Source of the DNA: Rhizobiaceae bacterium
GTDB lineage: Bacteria > Pseudomonadota > Alphaproteobacteria > Rhizobiales > Rhizobiaceae
Assembly: GCA_029233925.1 (NCBI GenBank)
Contig: JARGOX010000004.1
Coordinates: 186,001-250,000, forward strand
DNA: 64,000 bases
Direction: 5' to 3'
Part shown: positions 9,908 through 18,560 of the stretch, piece by piece
Numbering within the stretch: position 1 is the stretch's first letter
How the letters are laid out: the number at the start of each line of letters is the position of its first letter
Notes under the pieces: generated by a model
Databases searched by the model: none
What the model was told of the DNA's origin: nothing
What the model saw: only the letters and a program-made list of their open reading frames with translations
Program-made: the position numbers and the translations under genes

Positions 9908-10693
9908 CTAGTCTCCGTGTACAATGCCGAGTTGGGCAAAACGCTGGCGCAGATGTGATACATAGGCGCCGAACTCAGGCGACTCGCGCACACTGAGATG
10001 CCGCGGTCGCGGAAGGTCCACTTGAAGCACCTCATCGATACGGCCAGGGTTTCTCGACATGACGACCACCCGGTCAGACAGAAAAACGGCTTCGGGGATC
10101 GAATGCGTGATGAACAGGACTGTTTTCTGCGTATCCTGCCACAGGCGTGCCAGTTCGAGGTTCAGATCATCGCGCGTCATCGCGTCAAGCGCACCGAACG
10201 GCTCGTCCATCAACAACAGTTCCGGATCATCCAACAACGCACGGCAGATTGAAGCGCGCTGACGCATGCCGCCGGACAATTCCCAGGGGTGCCGATTTTC
10301 AAATCCCTGCAACCCGAATCTGCCGAGCAGTGCCCGGGCCTTGTCTTCATATTTGGAGCGGTCCAACCGCCGGAATTCAGTGATCAGCAGAACATTGTCC
10401 AAAATATTGCGCCAGTCCAAAAGGATGTCGCGCTGAAACACGACCCCCATATCATCGGGTGGGCCGACAACCGGCTGGTCCTGTATGAGGATTTCGCCTT
10501 TTGTTGCCTTTTCCAGTCCCGCCAGACATTTCAACAGGGTAGATTTCCCGCAGCCGCTTGGGCCGAGCAGGCTGACAAACTCGTGATTGTGAATATCGAG
10601 GTTGATATCCTCAAGCGCGGTTACCTCACCATGTGGAGAAGGATAGACCTTTCCCACATCGCGAATGCTGACATAGCTATTTTCTCGTGACAT
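9908..10693 (-). CDS. ABC transporter ATP-binding protein (SsuB/TauB-like)
   Basis: 261-aa ATPase with Walker A GPSGCGKST, signature LSGGMRQR, Walker B LLLMDEPFGALD and H-loop ITHSIPEA, all intact, and the SsuB/TauB-type VFQRDILLDWRN Q-loop. The start at 10693 (MSRENSYVSI) has a GGCGG ribosome site. Upstream in-frame codons exist, but they overlap a separate 34-codon reading frame. It energises the adjacent permease. Confidence 0.92.
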   Translation of the reverse strand: MSRENSYVSIRDVGKVYPSPHGEVTALEDINLDIHNHEFVSLLGPSGCGKSTLLKCLAGLEKATKGEILIQDQPVVGPPDDMGVVFQRDILLDWRNILDNVLLITEFRRLDRSKYEDKARALLGRFGLQGFENRHPWELSGGMRQRASICRALLDDPELLLMDEPFGALDAMTRDDLNLELARLWQDTQKTVLFITHSIPEAVFLSDRVVVMSRNPGRIDEVLQVDLPRPRHLSVRESPEFGAYVSHLRQRFAQLGIVHGD

Positions 10694-10781
10694 CCGCCAG
10701 CCCCTTTTCACCCTGAGCACCCGAAACACATTGTCTTTCAAACGAATTGACAACCTGCTCCAATTCTTTGTTTTCACGCAT
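10677..10781 (-). CDS. Candidate 34-aa small protein overlapping the ABC ATPase start
   Basis: A short frame begins with ATG at 10781, preceded by AAGGGG about 10 nt upstream, and reads MRENKELEQVVNSFERQCVS and on to a stop at 10677. It covers most of the space between the binding-protein stop and the ATPase start and overlaps the ATPase start by 17 nt in another frame, the geometry of translational coupling. No family is recognised. It is hydrophilic and lacks a membrane segment. It could be only a ribosome-loading leader. Confidence 0.35.
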   Translation of the reverse strand: MRENKELEQVVNSFERQCVSGAQGEKGLADVTRK

Positions 10782-10822
10782 ATCTCGGCCCCTTTCATGG
10801 CTCCATGAAAGGGGCACGGGCC

Positions 10823-11812
10823 TCAATTGGACAAAAGCGCATTGGTGAAGAAATCTTCCGGCTGCTGCCCAGACTTGATGATGCCTGCCTTTTCCATGGA
10901 AACCAGTGCATCTGCCCAATCTTCTTTCGACTGGATGCCAAACGGTTTTCCTGCAGTCTGCTCGGTATCGAAAAAGTCGCGATAAGCTTCAATTTGCCCC
11001 TTGAGAACATCCGCATTCAGATTGTTGTCCGGACGAGAAGCGATAATGGCCTCGGCGGCTTCATCAACATGGCCGTCGAAAATATAATTCCATGCCCGTT
11101 GCTGAATGGTTGCGAGCTTGGAGAGCTCCTCACGTCGTGACGTCAAGGTGTCTTCCTGCGCTATCAGGCCGTAACTGGGAAAGGCAACGCCATAGTCGGC
11201 CATCAGCAATTGTTTGGCAGGCCGGGTCTCGGCGACAAGGGGCAGTCCGAACGGCCCGACAGTCATGAAGCCATCGACCTCACCTGACACATAGGCAGCG
11301 ACCATGGAAGGTGGTGAGACCATGAGGATGGAAAGATCATCGCGCTTGACACCGCCATTTGCGAGAAAGGAGTCAATATAGGGGACCCATGGACTGGAGG
11401 TAAATGTAACCAGCCTGCGCCCTTTCAAATCCTCGACCGTGTTGATGTTGCTGTCTTTTGCAACCAGCACCGCCATGTCGCTTCGACGTGCCCAACCGGC
11501 AAAGGATTTTAGTGGCAGGCCGTTTTCGCGGGCAAGAGCCATCAGACCCAATTGCACCTGACCGACATCGACCTGACCGCTGCCAACCAGCTGGATCGTG
11601 TTGGTCGTGCCTTTGCCGTCCTGGATTTCAACATCCAGGCCAGCTTCTTCAAACCATCCCTTTTGCTCGGCCAGATGCATGGCCGCATGAATACCCCAGG
11701 GCGAAAAATCCATCCGCACAGTCAGTTTCTCCGCCGAAGCATTTACAATGCCAACAGCTGCAACACCCAGGGACAGTGTAAAGGTCCCGATCATTCTATT
11801 CAGCTTTTTCAT
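10823..11812 (-). CDS. ABC transporter substrate-binding protein, NMT1/THI5-like (SsuA family)
   Basis: 329-aa periplasmic binding protein. The signal peptide spans about residues 1-28 (hydrophobic FTLSLGVAAVGIV, cleavage near ASA-EK). The mature start LTVRMDFSPWGIHAAMHLAE followed by KGWFEEAGLDVEI is the classic NMT1/THI5 signature, seen in proteins that bind pyrimidine, riboflavin-like or sulfonate ligands. The ATG at 11812 has AAGGGTG at good spacing; a GTG at 11821 is the alternative. It is in an operon with the ATPase and permease downstream and hyuA/hyuB upstream. Confidence 0.9.
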   Translation of the reverse strand: MKKLNRMIGTFTLSLGVAAVGIVNASAEKLTVRMDFSPWGIHAAMHLAEQKGWFEEAGLDVEIQDGKGTTNTIQLVGSGQVDVGQVQLGLMALARENGLPLKSFAGWARRSDMAVLVAKDSNINTVEDLKGRRLVTFTSSPWVPYIDSFLANGGVKRDDLSILMVSPPSMVAAYVSGEVDGFMTVGPFGLPLVAETRPAKQLLMADYGVAFPSYGLIAQEDTLTSRREELSKLATIQQRAWNYIFDGHVDEAAEAIIASRPDNNLNADVLKGQIEAYRDFFDTEQTAGKPFGIQSKEDWADALVSMEKAGIIKSGQQPEDFFTNALLSN

Positions 11813-11830
11813 AATGTTCACCCTTCATTT

Positions 11831-12643
11831 TTATTGTGTAACATGTTGCTCGAACCCGGATTTACGGGACATCAATGTATGCAACGACTTCCTTCCAACT
11901 GCAGAAATCTCTTCTGATCGTTCCGATGAGATCTGCGTCTTCAAGACTGGTGAAAGCGCGTCCAGACCGATCAGGGTTTCCATCCACCGGGCAACAGTTG
12001 CGGGCACGGGAAACCCTTCATCAAGTATTCCAAAGGCGCGAGCGGCTGTGAGATAGGGCAGAATTGAAATATCAGCGAGAGACGGTGAAACACCGCACAG
12101 CATGGGTGTTTCCTCAAGCGCCCGGTCCATTCGGTGGAGCGTCTTTGTCAGCACATCAAAGGCGTGTTCGGAAAGAGAAGCCGAAAACCCTGCACTGTAC
12201 AGGTCCAATTGACGCTCCCGTCGTTTCGGATCAGGCAACTTTGCCACCATTTCGTGAACCGCCTGGTCGCCCATTTGAAGCCAACGCGGGCGAACCAGCA
12301 CAACCCAGGCAATGCCGGGCCAGGCCGGATGCAGAACTTCGTCCACCCATTTGGCCCACAGCCGCATATTGGCTCTTTGCATGGGCACATCCGGCAAAAA
12401 GCAAGGATCCGGGAAAAGCGCCTCGATATAGTCCAGTATGGCCGTGGACTCGACAACGATGTCTTCGTTGTTGACCAGCGTCGGTATGCAACCGGAAGAA
12501 TTGATCGACAGATAGGCACCTGTCAGATTTTCCTTTTCAGCGAGGTCAAGTATGACCTCCTCCCAAGCGACTCCCTTCAATGCCAGAGCAAAGCGCACCT
12601 TTTCAGAACAGGGAGAAAGTGGATAATGGTAGAGCCTCAGCAT
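11831..12643 (-). CDS. Glutathione S-transferase family protein
   Basis: 270-aa cytosolic protein with an N-terminal thioredoxin-like fold (LRLYHYPLSPCSEKVRFALA; the SGCIPTLVNN cis-Pro loop and VVESTAIL match the glutathione-binding site) and an all-helical C-terminal domain (about 85-265). Slightly longer than most GSTs. The start at 12643 gives the usual beta-strand opening. It lies between tetR and the ABC importer in the hydantoinase operon, so it may act on a pathway intermediate or detoxify one. The substrate is unknown. Confidence 0.85.
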   Translation of the reverse strand: MLRLYHYPLSPCSEKVRFALALKGVAWEEVILDLAEKENLTGAYLSINSSGCIPTLVNNEDIVVESTAILDYIEALFPDPCFLPDVPMQRANMRLWAKWVDEVLHPAWPGIAWVVLVRPRWLQMGDQAVHEMVAKLPDPKRRERQLDLYSAGFSASLSEHAFDVLTKTLHRMDRALEETPMLCGVSPSLADISILPYLTAARAFGILDEGFPVPATVARWMETLIGLDALSPVLKTQISSERSEEISAVGRKSLHTLMSRKSGFEQHVTQ

Positions 12644-12686
12644 GATCCCGGGGCTCCCCAATCCATGGTTTGGCAACACTGGTTCG

Positions 12687-13316
12687 CTAGGGCTTCAAGT
12701 AGCCGAGAATGACTTCGACAATGTGATCCTCGCGCGCCTTGAGGCGTTCGGGATCCGTCAGATTTTTGTGAAAAATGGCACCCAGAGTGTGCTGATTGGA
12801 CAAATAGAAATAACCCAGCGCGGAGATGGAAATATAGAGATCCATCGGATCGACATTGGTGCGAAATACCTTGGCTTCGACGCCTCGCTCCAGCAGGGAT
12901 TCGATGACTTCGGTCAGCATCGAATACAGTTCCGAAATTTTTCTGGAACCGCGGATATGGATTGCGTTGTGCAGGTTTTCGCTGTTGAGCAGAGAGATCA
13001 CTTCGGGGTGTTCGACAAAATGCGCAAAAGTGTGCCTCACCAGTTGCGACATGCCCTCTATTGGTGACATGTGCCTGATTTCGAGGTCGGCGTGGTGCGC
13101 CCGCATTCGCACATACATTTGCTCCATGACTTCCAGGAACAGGCTCTCCTTGCCGCCAAAATAGTGATAGGCTAGGTTTTTCGATACGCCGGCTCTCTTG
13201 ACGATGCCATCCATTCTGGCCCCATCGAAACCAAATTCCGCAAACTCCTCCAGAGCCGCTTGCAGTATCTTCTCCCGGGACCCCGCCGGGTCGCGTTTTA
13301 TCTTTGTTTTTTTCAT
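12687..13316 (-). CDS. TetR/AcrR family transcriptional regulator
   Basis: 209-aa regulator. The HTH spans about residues 12-58 (REKILQAALEEFAEFGFDGA, then IVKRAGVSKNLAYHYFGGKE), followed by an all-helical effector domain. It is embedded between hyuB and gst in the same orientation, so it is probably autoregulated with the operon. A TetR-style palindrome at the hyuA promoter (17260-17279) is the likely operator. A weaker related motif (GTTAGTTAAGAGTCA) lies directly before its own ATG. The ligand is probably a hydantoin-like substrate or product (inference). Confidence 0.92.
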   Translation of the reverse strand: MKKTKIKRDPAGSREKILQAALEEFAEFGFDGARMDGIVKRAGVSKNLAYHYFGGKESLFLEVMEQMYVRMRAHHADLEIRHMSPIEGMSQLVRHTFAHFVEHPEVISLLNSENLHNAIHIRGSRKISELYSMLTEVIESLLERGVEAKVFRTNVDPMDLYISISALGYFYLSNQHTLGAIFHKNLTDPERLKAREDHIVEVILGYLKP

Positions 13317-13385
13317 GACTCTTAACTAACCGAGACCTTTCCGGCGTGCAAACTGGCAGTGGATATCCAACATCGTGGCACAACA

Positions 13386-15125
13386 TTAAAGTGCACCTCC
13401 GGAACGCGGAACCATGCTCTCACGCAATTTTACAGTTGCATCGCGATCAATGTCGTCTGCGTCCGGCGTCAGTACAACGCCGTGCCACTTGCGGGCATAA
13501 CCGGGGGTGATCTTCTCATCCAATATGTCCTTCAAGACGCTTTCGACGTCTCGCGACAAGGCGGGACCATAACCACCTGCTCCCGCCTGCTCGTGAATCA
13601 CAACCTGATTGCGCTTGAGGGGCATCGTGACCTTGCCGGGAAGTGTTGATTGGATACCATCCTGGTCCACAAGCCAGTTGAAGGTCATCCGCCCGTCCTG
13701 ACCTTCCGCCAATCCATAGGGCGCAAATTTGGTTCGGTCGGAACGCAATTGCAACCCGGCCTCCGGTGCCAACAGACGATAGGAACGCCGAACGCCCAGG
13801 CCGCCGCGAAATTGGCCAGCGCCACAACTGTCGGGGATCAGCGCATAATCTTCTATCCGGATTGGATGTTGGCGTTCCAGAACCTCCACAGGGGTGTTTG
13901 AAAGGTTCTGCGAAGGGTTGGTGATCGCGTCAACGCCGTCCCTGTCGGGACGCCCCCCCCAACAACCGCAAATCATGTCCACAATGATGAAGGGTGTACG
14001 ATCCGGCCTGTATCCGCCGATGGCAATGACGGTATTGCCGCCCTCGCCTGCCGCCGGCACCCGGTCAGGTAAGATCTTGGCGAGCGCGCCAAGCATTGCA
14101 TCCATGACGCGGTAACCCGTGAGCGCACGCGCTGCGCAGGCGCCTGGCATGACCGGGTTCAATATGGAGGCTTCGGGCGCTCGCACTTCGATACAGCGAA
14201 AGATACCCTCATTGTTGGGAATGTCACCGTTCAGAATGCACCGCACGCTGAGATAGGTACAGGAATTAGTGTAGGACTTTGTCGCGTTCAACGCAGCAGG
14301 CACCTGCGGTGCAGACCCCTCATAGTCCACGATCAGATGATCATCATCCACCGTGATCGACACTGTTATCGGCAACGGCGCATCGTTGAAACCATCATCG
14401 TCAATATAATCGGTAAAAGTATAGGTCCCGTCTGGCCAGGTTCGAATGTCCTCACGTGCCATGCGCTCCGCATAATCCAGCAACTCATTGAAGTAGTGAT
14501 GGGCCGTGTCCCGACCATATTTCGAGATGAGTTTGCCCATTTCACGAGCACCGACATGGCAGGCTGCCTGCTGTGCTTTCAAATCACCGAGCACCCGGTC
14601 GGGAACGCGCACATTGCGTTCAATGATTTTGTGAAGCGTGTGGTTGAGAACACCCTTGTCGTAATATTTGAGAATCGGGATTCTCAGACCTTCCTGATAT
14701 ATTTCAGTGCTGTCGGATGCGTTTGATCCCGGCACGCGCCCGCCCACGTCAGTATGATGGCAGATGACCACTGAAAAGGCTTCAAGCAGGCCATCAAGAA
14801 AGATGGGTGTGAACATGAATATGTCCGGCAGGTGCATGCCTCCCTGATAGGGATCATTGAGAACAATGGCGTCCCCTTCATGCAAGTCCTCGCCGAACTC
14901 CTGGCGGATCGCTGCCATTGCCTCGGGCACGGCACCCAGATGAAGCGCGATGGTTTTGGCTTGGGCTATCATGTTGCCCTGCGCATCGCAGATGGCGGCG
15001 GAATAATCCATGACGTCCTTGACGATCTCAGATCGCGCCGTACGCAAGACAGTGTAGGCCACCTCGTCGACGATTGAATCGAGCGCGTTTTTGATGACGG
15101 CAAAAGTGATAGGATCCGTTTTCAT
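13386..15125 (-). CDS. hyuB: Hydantoinase B / 5-oxoprolinase C-terminal-type subunit (HyuB)
   Basis: 579-aa protein of the hydantoinase_B family, beginning DPITFAVIKNALDSIVDEVA and containing the conserved NDPYQGGMHLPDI and ICHHTDVGGRVPGS stretches. With HyuA it forms the ATP-dependent cyclic-amidase or acetone-carboxylase-like complex. Its ATG overlaps the hyuA stop as ATGA (15122-15125), so the two are coupled. Length is normal for N-methylhydantoinase B. Exact specificity (hydantoin, 5-oxoproline, N-methylhydantoin) cannot be read from sequence. Confidence 0.92.
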   Translation of the reverse strand: MKTDPITFAVIKNALDSIVDEVAYTVLRTARSEIVKDVMDYSAAICDAQGNMIAQAKTIALHLGAVPEAMAAIRQEFGEDLHEGDAIVLNDPYQGGMHLPDIFMFTPIFLDGLLEAFSVVICHHTDVGGRVPGSNASDSTEIYQEGLRIPILKYYDKGVLNHTLHKIIERNVRVPDRVLGDLKAQQAACHVGAREMGKLISKYGRDTAHHYFNELLDYAERMAREDIRTWPDGTYTFTDYIDDDGFNDAPLPITVSITVDDDHLIVDYEGSAPQVPAALNATKSYTNSCTYLSVRCILNGDIPNNEGIFRCIEVRAPEASILNPVMPGACAARALTGYRVMDAMLGALAKILPDRVPAAGEGGNTVIAIGGYRPDRTPFIIVDMICGCWGGRPDRDGVDAITNPSQNLSNTPVEVLERQHPIRIEDYALIPDSCGAGQFRGGLGVRRSYRLLAPEAGLQLRSDRTKFAPYGLAEGQDGRMTFNWLVDQDGIQSTLPGKVTMPLKRNQVVIHEQAGAGGYGPALSRDVESVLKDILDEKITPGYARKWHGVVLTPDADDIDRDATVKLRESMVPRSGGAL

Positions 15126-17233
15126 TGTCCGCTTCCCTCGATCATCTGGCTGATATCCAAAAGGACACTGCCACAGCCATCGGTCGTTGCCCTGGCTGCA
15201 GGAGGCACAACGATCGTCGTGTCATAACTGACCAGAATTGCCGGCCCGTCCAATGCAGATTCCAAAACGTGATGACGCGGCAAAATGGCGGTATCGAGCC
15301 AGATATCCGCAGAGGAGAAACAAACCTGACGTTTCTCGCTATGCTGTATCTCACCGGCATGGCTGCCGCCTGAAAGGGCGCGAAAGTCGAGCTTTTGATC
15401 GCGCAATCCGCGGCCCGTTACACGCAGGTTCACCAATTCGACCGGGGATTCATCACTATAGCCATAGACGGTTTCATAGGCGGCCTGAAATGGCGCATGC
15501 AGGGCTTGCCCGCCTTCATCAACGAGCACCTGCCGGTCGACGGGAATTGTCAGCTCGGAGGATTGTTCCATGTAACGCAAATCCGCACCGAAGCTCAATT
15601 CGATCCTGTCGGGGCCAAAACCTTCTTCCTTGAGCCTTTGACGCATGTCGGCTTCAAGTTGATCCAGCGGCGCCTTGAGTGTTCCGGCATGCCACCCATC
15701 TATCGGCCCGACAGTGGCCTTCACAAGGCTGTGCTCTACATCGGCCGCCAGCATGCCGACCGAACAGAACACCCCTGACATGGTCGGAATGACAATCTTG
15801 CGAATATCGAGAAGCAACGCGACATCCGCAGCATGCATGGATCCGCCTCCGCCAAAGGCCATCAGTGTCATTTCGCGCGGATCCAGCCCGCGTTCGACTG
15901 TAACGGAACGGATGGCGCGGGCCATATTGACGTTGGCGATACGACGAATACCAAGAGCAGCTTGCGTTACAGTCAAACCCAATGGCTCTGCGACATGAAT
16001 GCGTACTGCCTGTTCGGCCAAAGCCCGGTTGACGGTGAGACTTCCACCCGCAAGTCCCGTTTCGCCTATGAAACCCAGGCAGATATTGGCGTCCGTCACT
16101 GTCGGCTTGTCATTGCCCAGGTCATAGGCGGCTGGCCCCGGATCCGCGCCTGCCGACACAGGACCAACCTGCAACATGCCTCCGGCATCGATCCAGGCAA
16201 TGGATCCGCCACCCGCTCCCACCTCCGCAATGTCGATGGCTGGAACTTTGAGCATGTAGCCGCCGCCTTTGGTAAACCGGCTTGGGCTGGTAATGCCATC
16301 GCGAAACTCATACTCGTTGATCAACATGGGCACGCCCTTGTCGATGATCGAGGCTTTGGCCGTCGTGCCCCCCATGTCGAAGGCAATCACGGTGCCCAGG
16401 TCCGTGGCCTGACCCAGTCGGGCGGCACCGATGACGCCACCTGCCGGGCCGGAGCCAACGGCAAAAACCGGGCGACTCTTGGCGGCATCAAGCCCCATCA
16501 TCCCACCAGCGGAATTCACGATCAGGAGGGGTGCGCTGAAGCCTCTGGAAGTCAGTTCTGCTTCAAGCTTTGTCAAGTAGGCCCGCATTTCCGTGAGAAG
16601 ATAGGCATTTACCACCGTGGTCGACGTGCGTTCATACTCCTTCATCTCGGGAAGCACATCACAGGAAGCCGTGACCAGCAGGGACGGAAATTCCTTTTCG
16701 ATCAGATCGCGTGCCATCACTTCATGAACAGGATTGGCGTAGGAATTGAGAAAACAGATGGCGAGCGCTTCGCAACCTTGAGCCAGCAGCTCCCTGACGG
16801 CTGTTTGCAGGGAAGATTTATCCAGGGGCACAACAATTTCTCCATGCGCCGACAGCCTTTCCACCACTTCCTTGCGAAACCGCCGTGGCACCAGCTGCAC
16901 GGGTTTTTCCCAGGTAAGGTCGAACATGTCCGGGGTTCTGATGCGCCCTATTTCAAGAACATCGCGAAAACCCCTGGTCGTGATCAGGCCGGTAACGGCC
17001 CCCTTTTTTTGCAGGATTGTGTTCGATCCCACTGTCGTCCCATGGGCTATTTCCGAAACCTGCGCTGGCGCAATGTCGCGCTGCGCCAACATGTCCACGA
17101 TGCCGGTAATCACCGCCTTGCCGGGGTCGTCAGGAGTTGATGCAACCTTGGAAATGGAAGTTTGTCCGGTCTCATCGTAGAGCACTATGTCTGTGAAAGT
17201 GCCCCCTATGTCGACGCCAATTCGATATTGCAT
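15122..17233 (-). CDS. hyuA: Hydantoinase A / 5-oxoprolinase N-terminal-type ATPase subunit (HyuA)
   Basis: 703-aa ATP-dependent subunit with an actin-like fold: phosphate-1 motif RIGVDIGGTFTDIVLYDETG, hydantoinase A_N domain about 5-180, hydantoinase_A domain with FDMGGTTAKAS and EVGAGGGSIAWID, and a C-terminal acetone-carboxylase-like region. It would activate the ring amide with ATP for opening by HyuB. It is the first gene of the minus-strand operon ending at 8217 and is preceded by a -35 TTGACA and a TetR-like palindrome. Full length, motifs intact. Confidence 0.93.
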   Translation of the reverse strand: MQYRIGVDIGGTFTDIVLYDETGQTSISKVASTPDDPGKAVITGIVDMLAQRDIAPAQVSEIAHGTTVGSNTILQKKGAVTGLITTRGFRDVLEIGRIRTPDMFDLTWEKPVQLVPRRFRKEVVERLSAHGEIVVPLDKSSLQTAVRELLAQGCEALAICFLNSYANPVHEVMARDLIEKEFPSLLVTASCDVLPEMKEYERTSTTVVNAYLLTEMRAYLTKLEAELTSRGFSAPLLIVNSAGGMMGLDAAKSRPVFAVGSGPAGGVIGAARLGQATDLGTVIAFDMGGTTAKASIIDKGVPMLINEYEFRDGITSPSRFTKGGGYMLKVPAIDIAEVGAGGGSIAWIDAGGMLQVGPVSAGADPGPAAYDLGNDKPTVTDANICLGFIGETGLAGGSLTVNRALAEQAVRIHVAEPLGLTVTQAALGIRRIANVNMARAIRSVTVERGLDPREMTLMAFGGGGSMHAADVALLLDIRKIVIPTMSGVFCSVGMLAADVEHSLVKATVGPIDGWHAGTLKAPLDQLEADMRQRLKEEGFGPDRIELSFGADLRYMEQSSELTIPVDRQVLVDEGGQALHAPFQAAYETVYGYSDESPVELVNLRVTGRGLRDQKLDFRALSGGSHAGEIQHSEKRQVCFSSADIWLDTAILPRHHVLESALDGPAILVSYDTTIVVPPAARATTDGCGSVLLDISQMIEGSGQ

Positions 17234-17249
17234 GGTTAAAGACCGCCAA

Positions 17250-17297
17250 TTAGTAACTATTGACTGACTAGTTAGTAAATTATTTTTCGGGTGTCAA
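17250..17297 (-). promoter_or_regulatory. hyuA operon promoter with TetR-like operator
   Basis: On the minus strand TTGACA (17297-17292) forms a -35 box. About 17 nt further, where the -10 should lie, is a 20-bp imperfect palindrome (17260-17279, TTGACTGACTAGTTAGTAAA on the plus strand; 8 of 10 pairs match) centred on CTAG. An overlapping wider inverted repeat pairs 17250-17259 with 17269-17278. Palindromes of the ACTxACTAGTxAGT kind are typical TetR-family operators. The tetR gene of the same operon is the obvious candidate. Sited to block RNA polymerase (inference). Confidence 0.55.
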
Positions 17298-17673
17298 CCC
17301 TGATAATTCTCACGTCTGCATGGCACCATGGAATGAGGGTTGGGAGATTTTTCTTTGCAAAAGCCAGACCGACCACAGCAACGTCCTGTATGGAGCAGCC
17401 TGTCTGCGTGGTACCGGCGAGGATCAGACCCTACGCCACATGCGTGAGATTGACGGTCTTAAGTACGGATTGCACCCCCGCAACCGGTACAAACAAGGGA
17501 AATATGTAACAATTTCGAGCTAATGAAGATAAAGGCGACAAGACCTTGGAATACATAGACCGAGCGCAAATCCTTCAATCGACAAACTGTTTTTGGACTA
17601 AAGAATCACGCATTCAAAGGTTGAATAGGATCGCACCCAATTGATCAGCACGGAGGCTCGAGCCGGTCCTCGC
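17298..17673. other. Non-coding gap between the hydantoinase and sulfatase operons
   Basis: About 375 bp without a supported gene. A 67-codon open frame at 17320-17523 (plus strand) has no recognisable family and no ribosome site, so I do not call it. No hairpin terminator was identified for the sulfur operon or others. Confidence 0.4.
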
Positions 17674-18438
17674 TCAAAGACCCAGTTGATCTGTTGTCGC
17701 CAGCGCCGACATGCCGCCGTCAATGATCAGATCGCTGCCCTTGATCCAGTGGCTATCGGCTGAGGCCAGGAAGACGATCACGTCAGCGATTTCCTCCGGC
17801 AAGCCAGGACGCCCGACGCGGGCAATGTTGACGGCCATTCTTTCACCAAATGCGGTGGCAAAATCGCCGAGAATGCCGGTGCTGACGGCTGCCGGACTGA
17901 CCGTATTCATCCGCAAATCCGCGGCAATCATGCGCTCGGTCTGCGCCATCGTCCACACGATCACGGCTTCCTTGGACAGATTGTAGGCGCGGATGTGGTT
18001 GATCCTGCGGCTTTCAATAAAGGCATCGATTCCACCCGGATCGCTCACCGCCATCAGCGCCTTGACTTCGTCGATATTCTCCCGCCAGGCGGCGCCGGCG
18101 CGCGAGGCGGTATTGACGATGGATGCGCCCTCGGCAAGCTTCGGAACGAGTGCATTTGTCATCTGAACCAGCCCAAGAAAATTGACCGACAGAATGGTCT
18201 TTTCCAGTCCGGCACGCGGCGGCAGACCGGCATTGTTAATCAGGCAGTCGAAATGACCGCTGACCTGTGCCGTGGCCTGCCGGATGGCATCGGGATCGGA
18301 CAGGTCGACGCGCACCCACTGGTCGACATGGGCCGGCTCTGAAATATCAAACGCCACAACCTCATAGCCGCGGGCCCTGAGTTTTTGCGCCGTTATGGCG
18401 CCAATGCCGGTGGCCGCTCCTGTCATTGCCGCGCGCAT
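17674..18438 (-). CDS. SDR family oxidoreductase
   Basis: 254-aa short-chain dehydrogenase. The cofactor motif TGAATGIG replaces the common TGxxxGIG, DCLINNAGLPPRAG holds the NNAG motif, and YNLSKEA (YxxxK) is present; the serine about 13 residues before that Tyr is less clear, as in 3-alpha-hydroxysteroid-dehydrogenase-like members. C-terminal GSDLIIDGGMSA is typical. It is the last gene of the sulfatase/TRAP operon with a GGGAGA ribosome site. It probably oxidises the alcohol released from a sulfate ester (inference). Confidence 0.9.
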   Translation of the reverse strand: MRAAMTGAATGIGAITAQKLRARGYEVVAFDISEPAHVDQWVRVDLSDPDAIRQATAQVSGHFDCLINNAGLPPRAGLEKTILSVNFLGLVQMTNALVPKLAEGASIVNTASRAGAAWRENIDEVKALMAVSDPGGIDAFIESRRINHIRAYNLSKEAVIVWTMAQTERMIAADLRMNTVSPAAVSTGILGDFATAFGERMAVNIARVGRPGLPEEIADVIVFLASADSHWIKGSDLIIDGGMSALATTDQLGL

Positions 18439-18560
18439 GGCTGGTTCTCCCGATCATGTCATCTTGAAAATCTTGGTCTTTTCCGTGCGGTTCCTAACGG
18501 GACCGGCGGAAAGACAGGGGCGAACCAGCGCCCCTGTCCTGAATTTCCTTCGGATCGTGC

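Noticed and set aside
17320-17523. 67-codon plus-strand frame in the gap before the SDR gene
   Set aside because: No ribosome site, no recognised family and no neighbours supporting a role.
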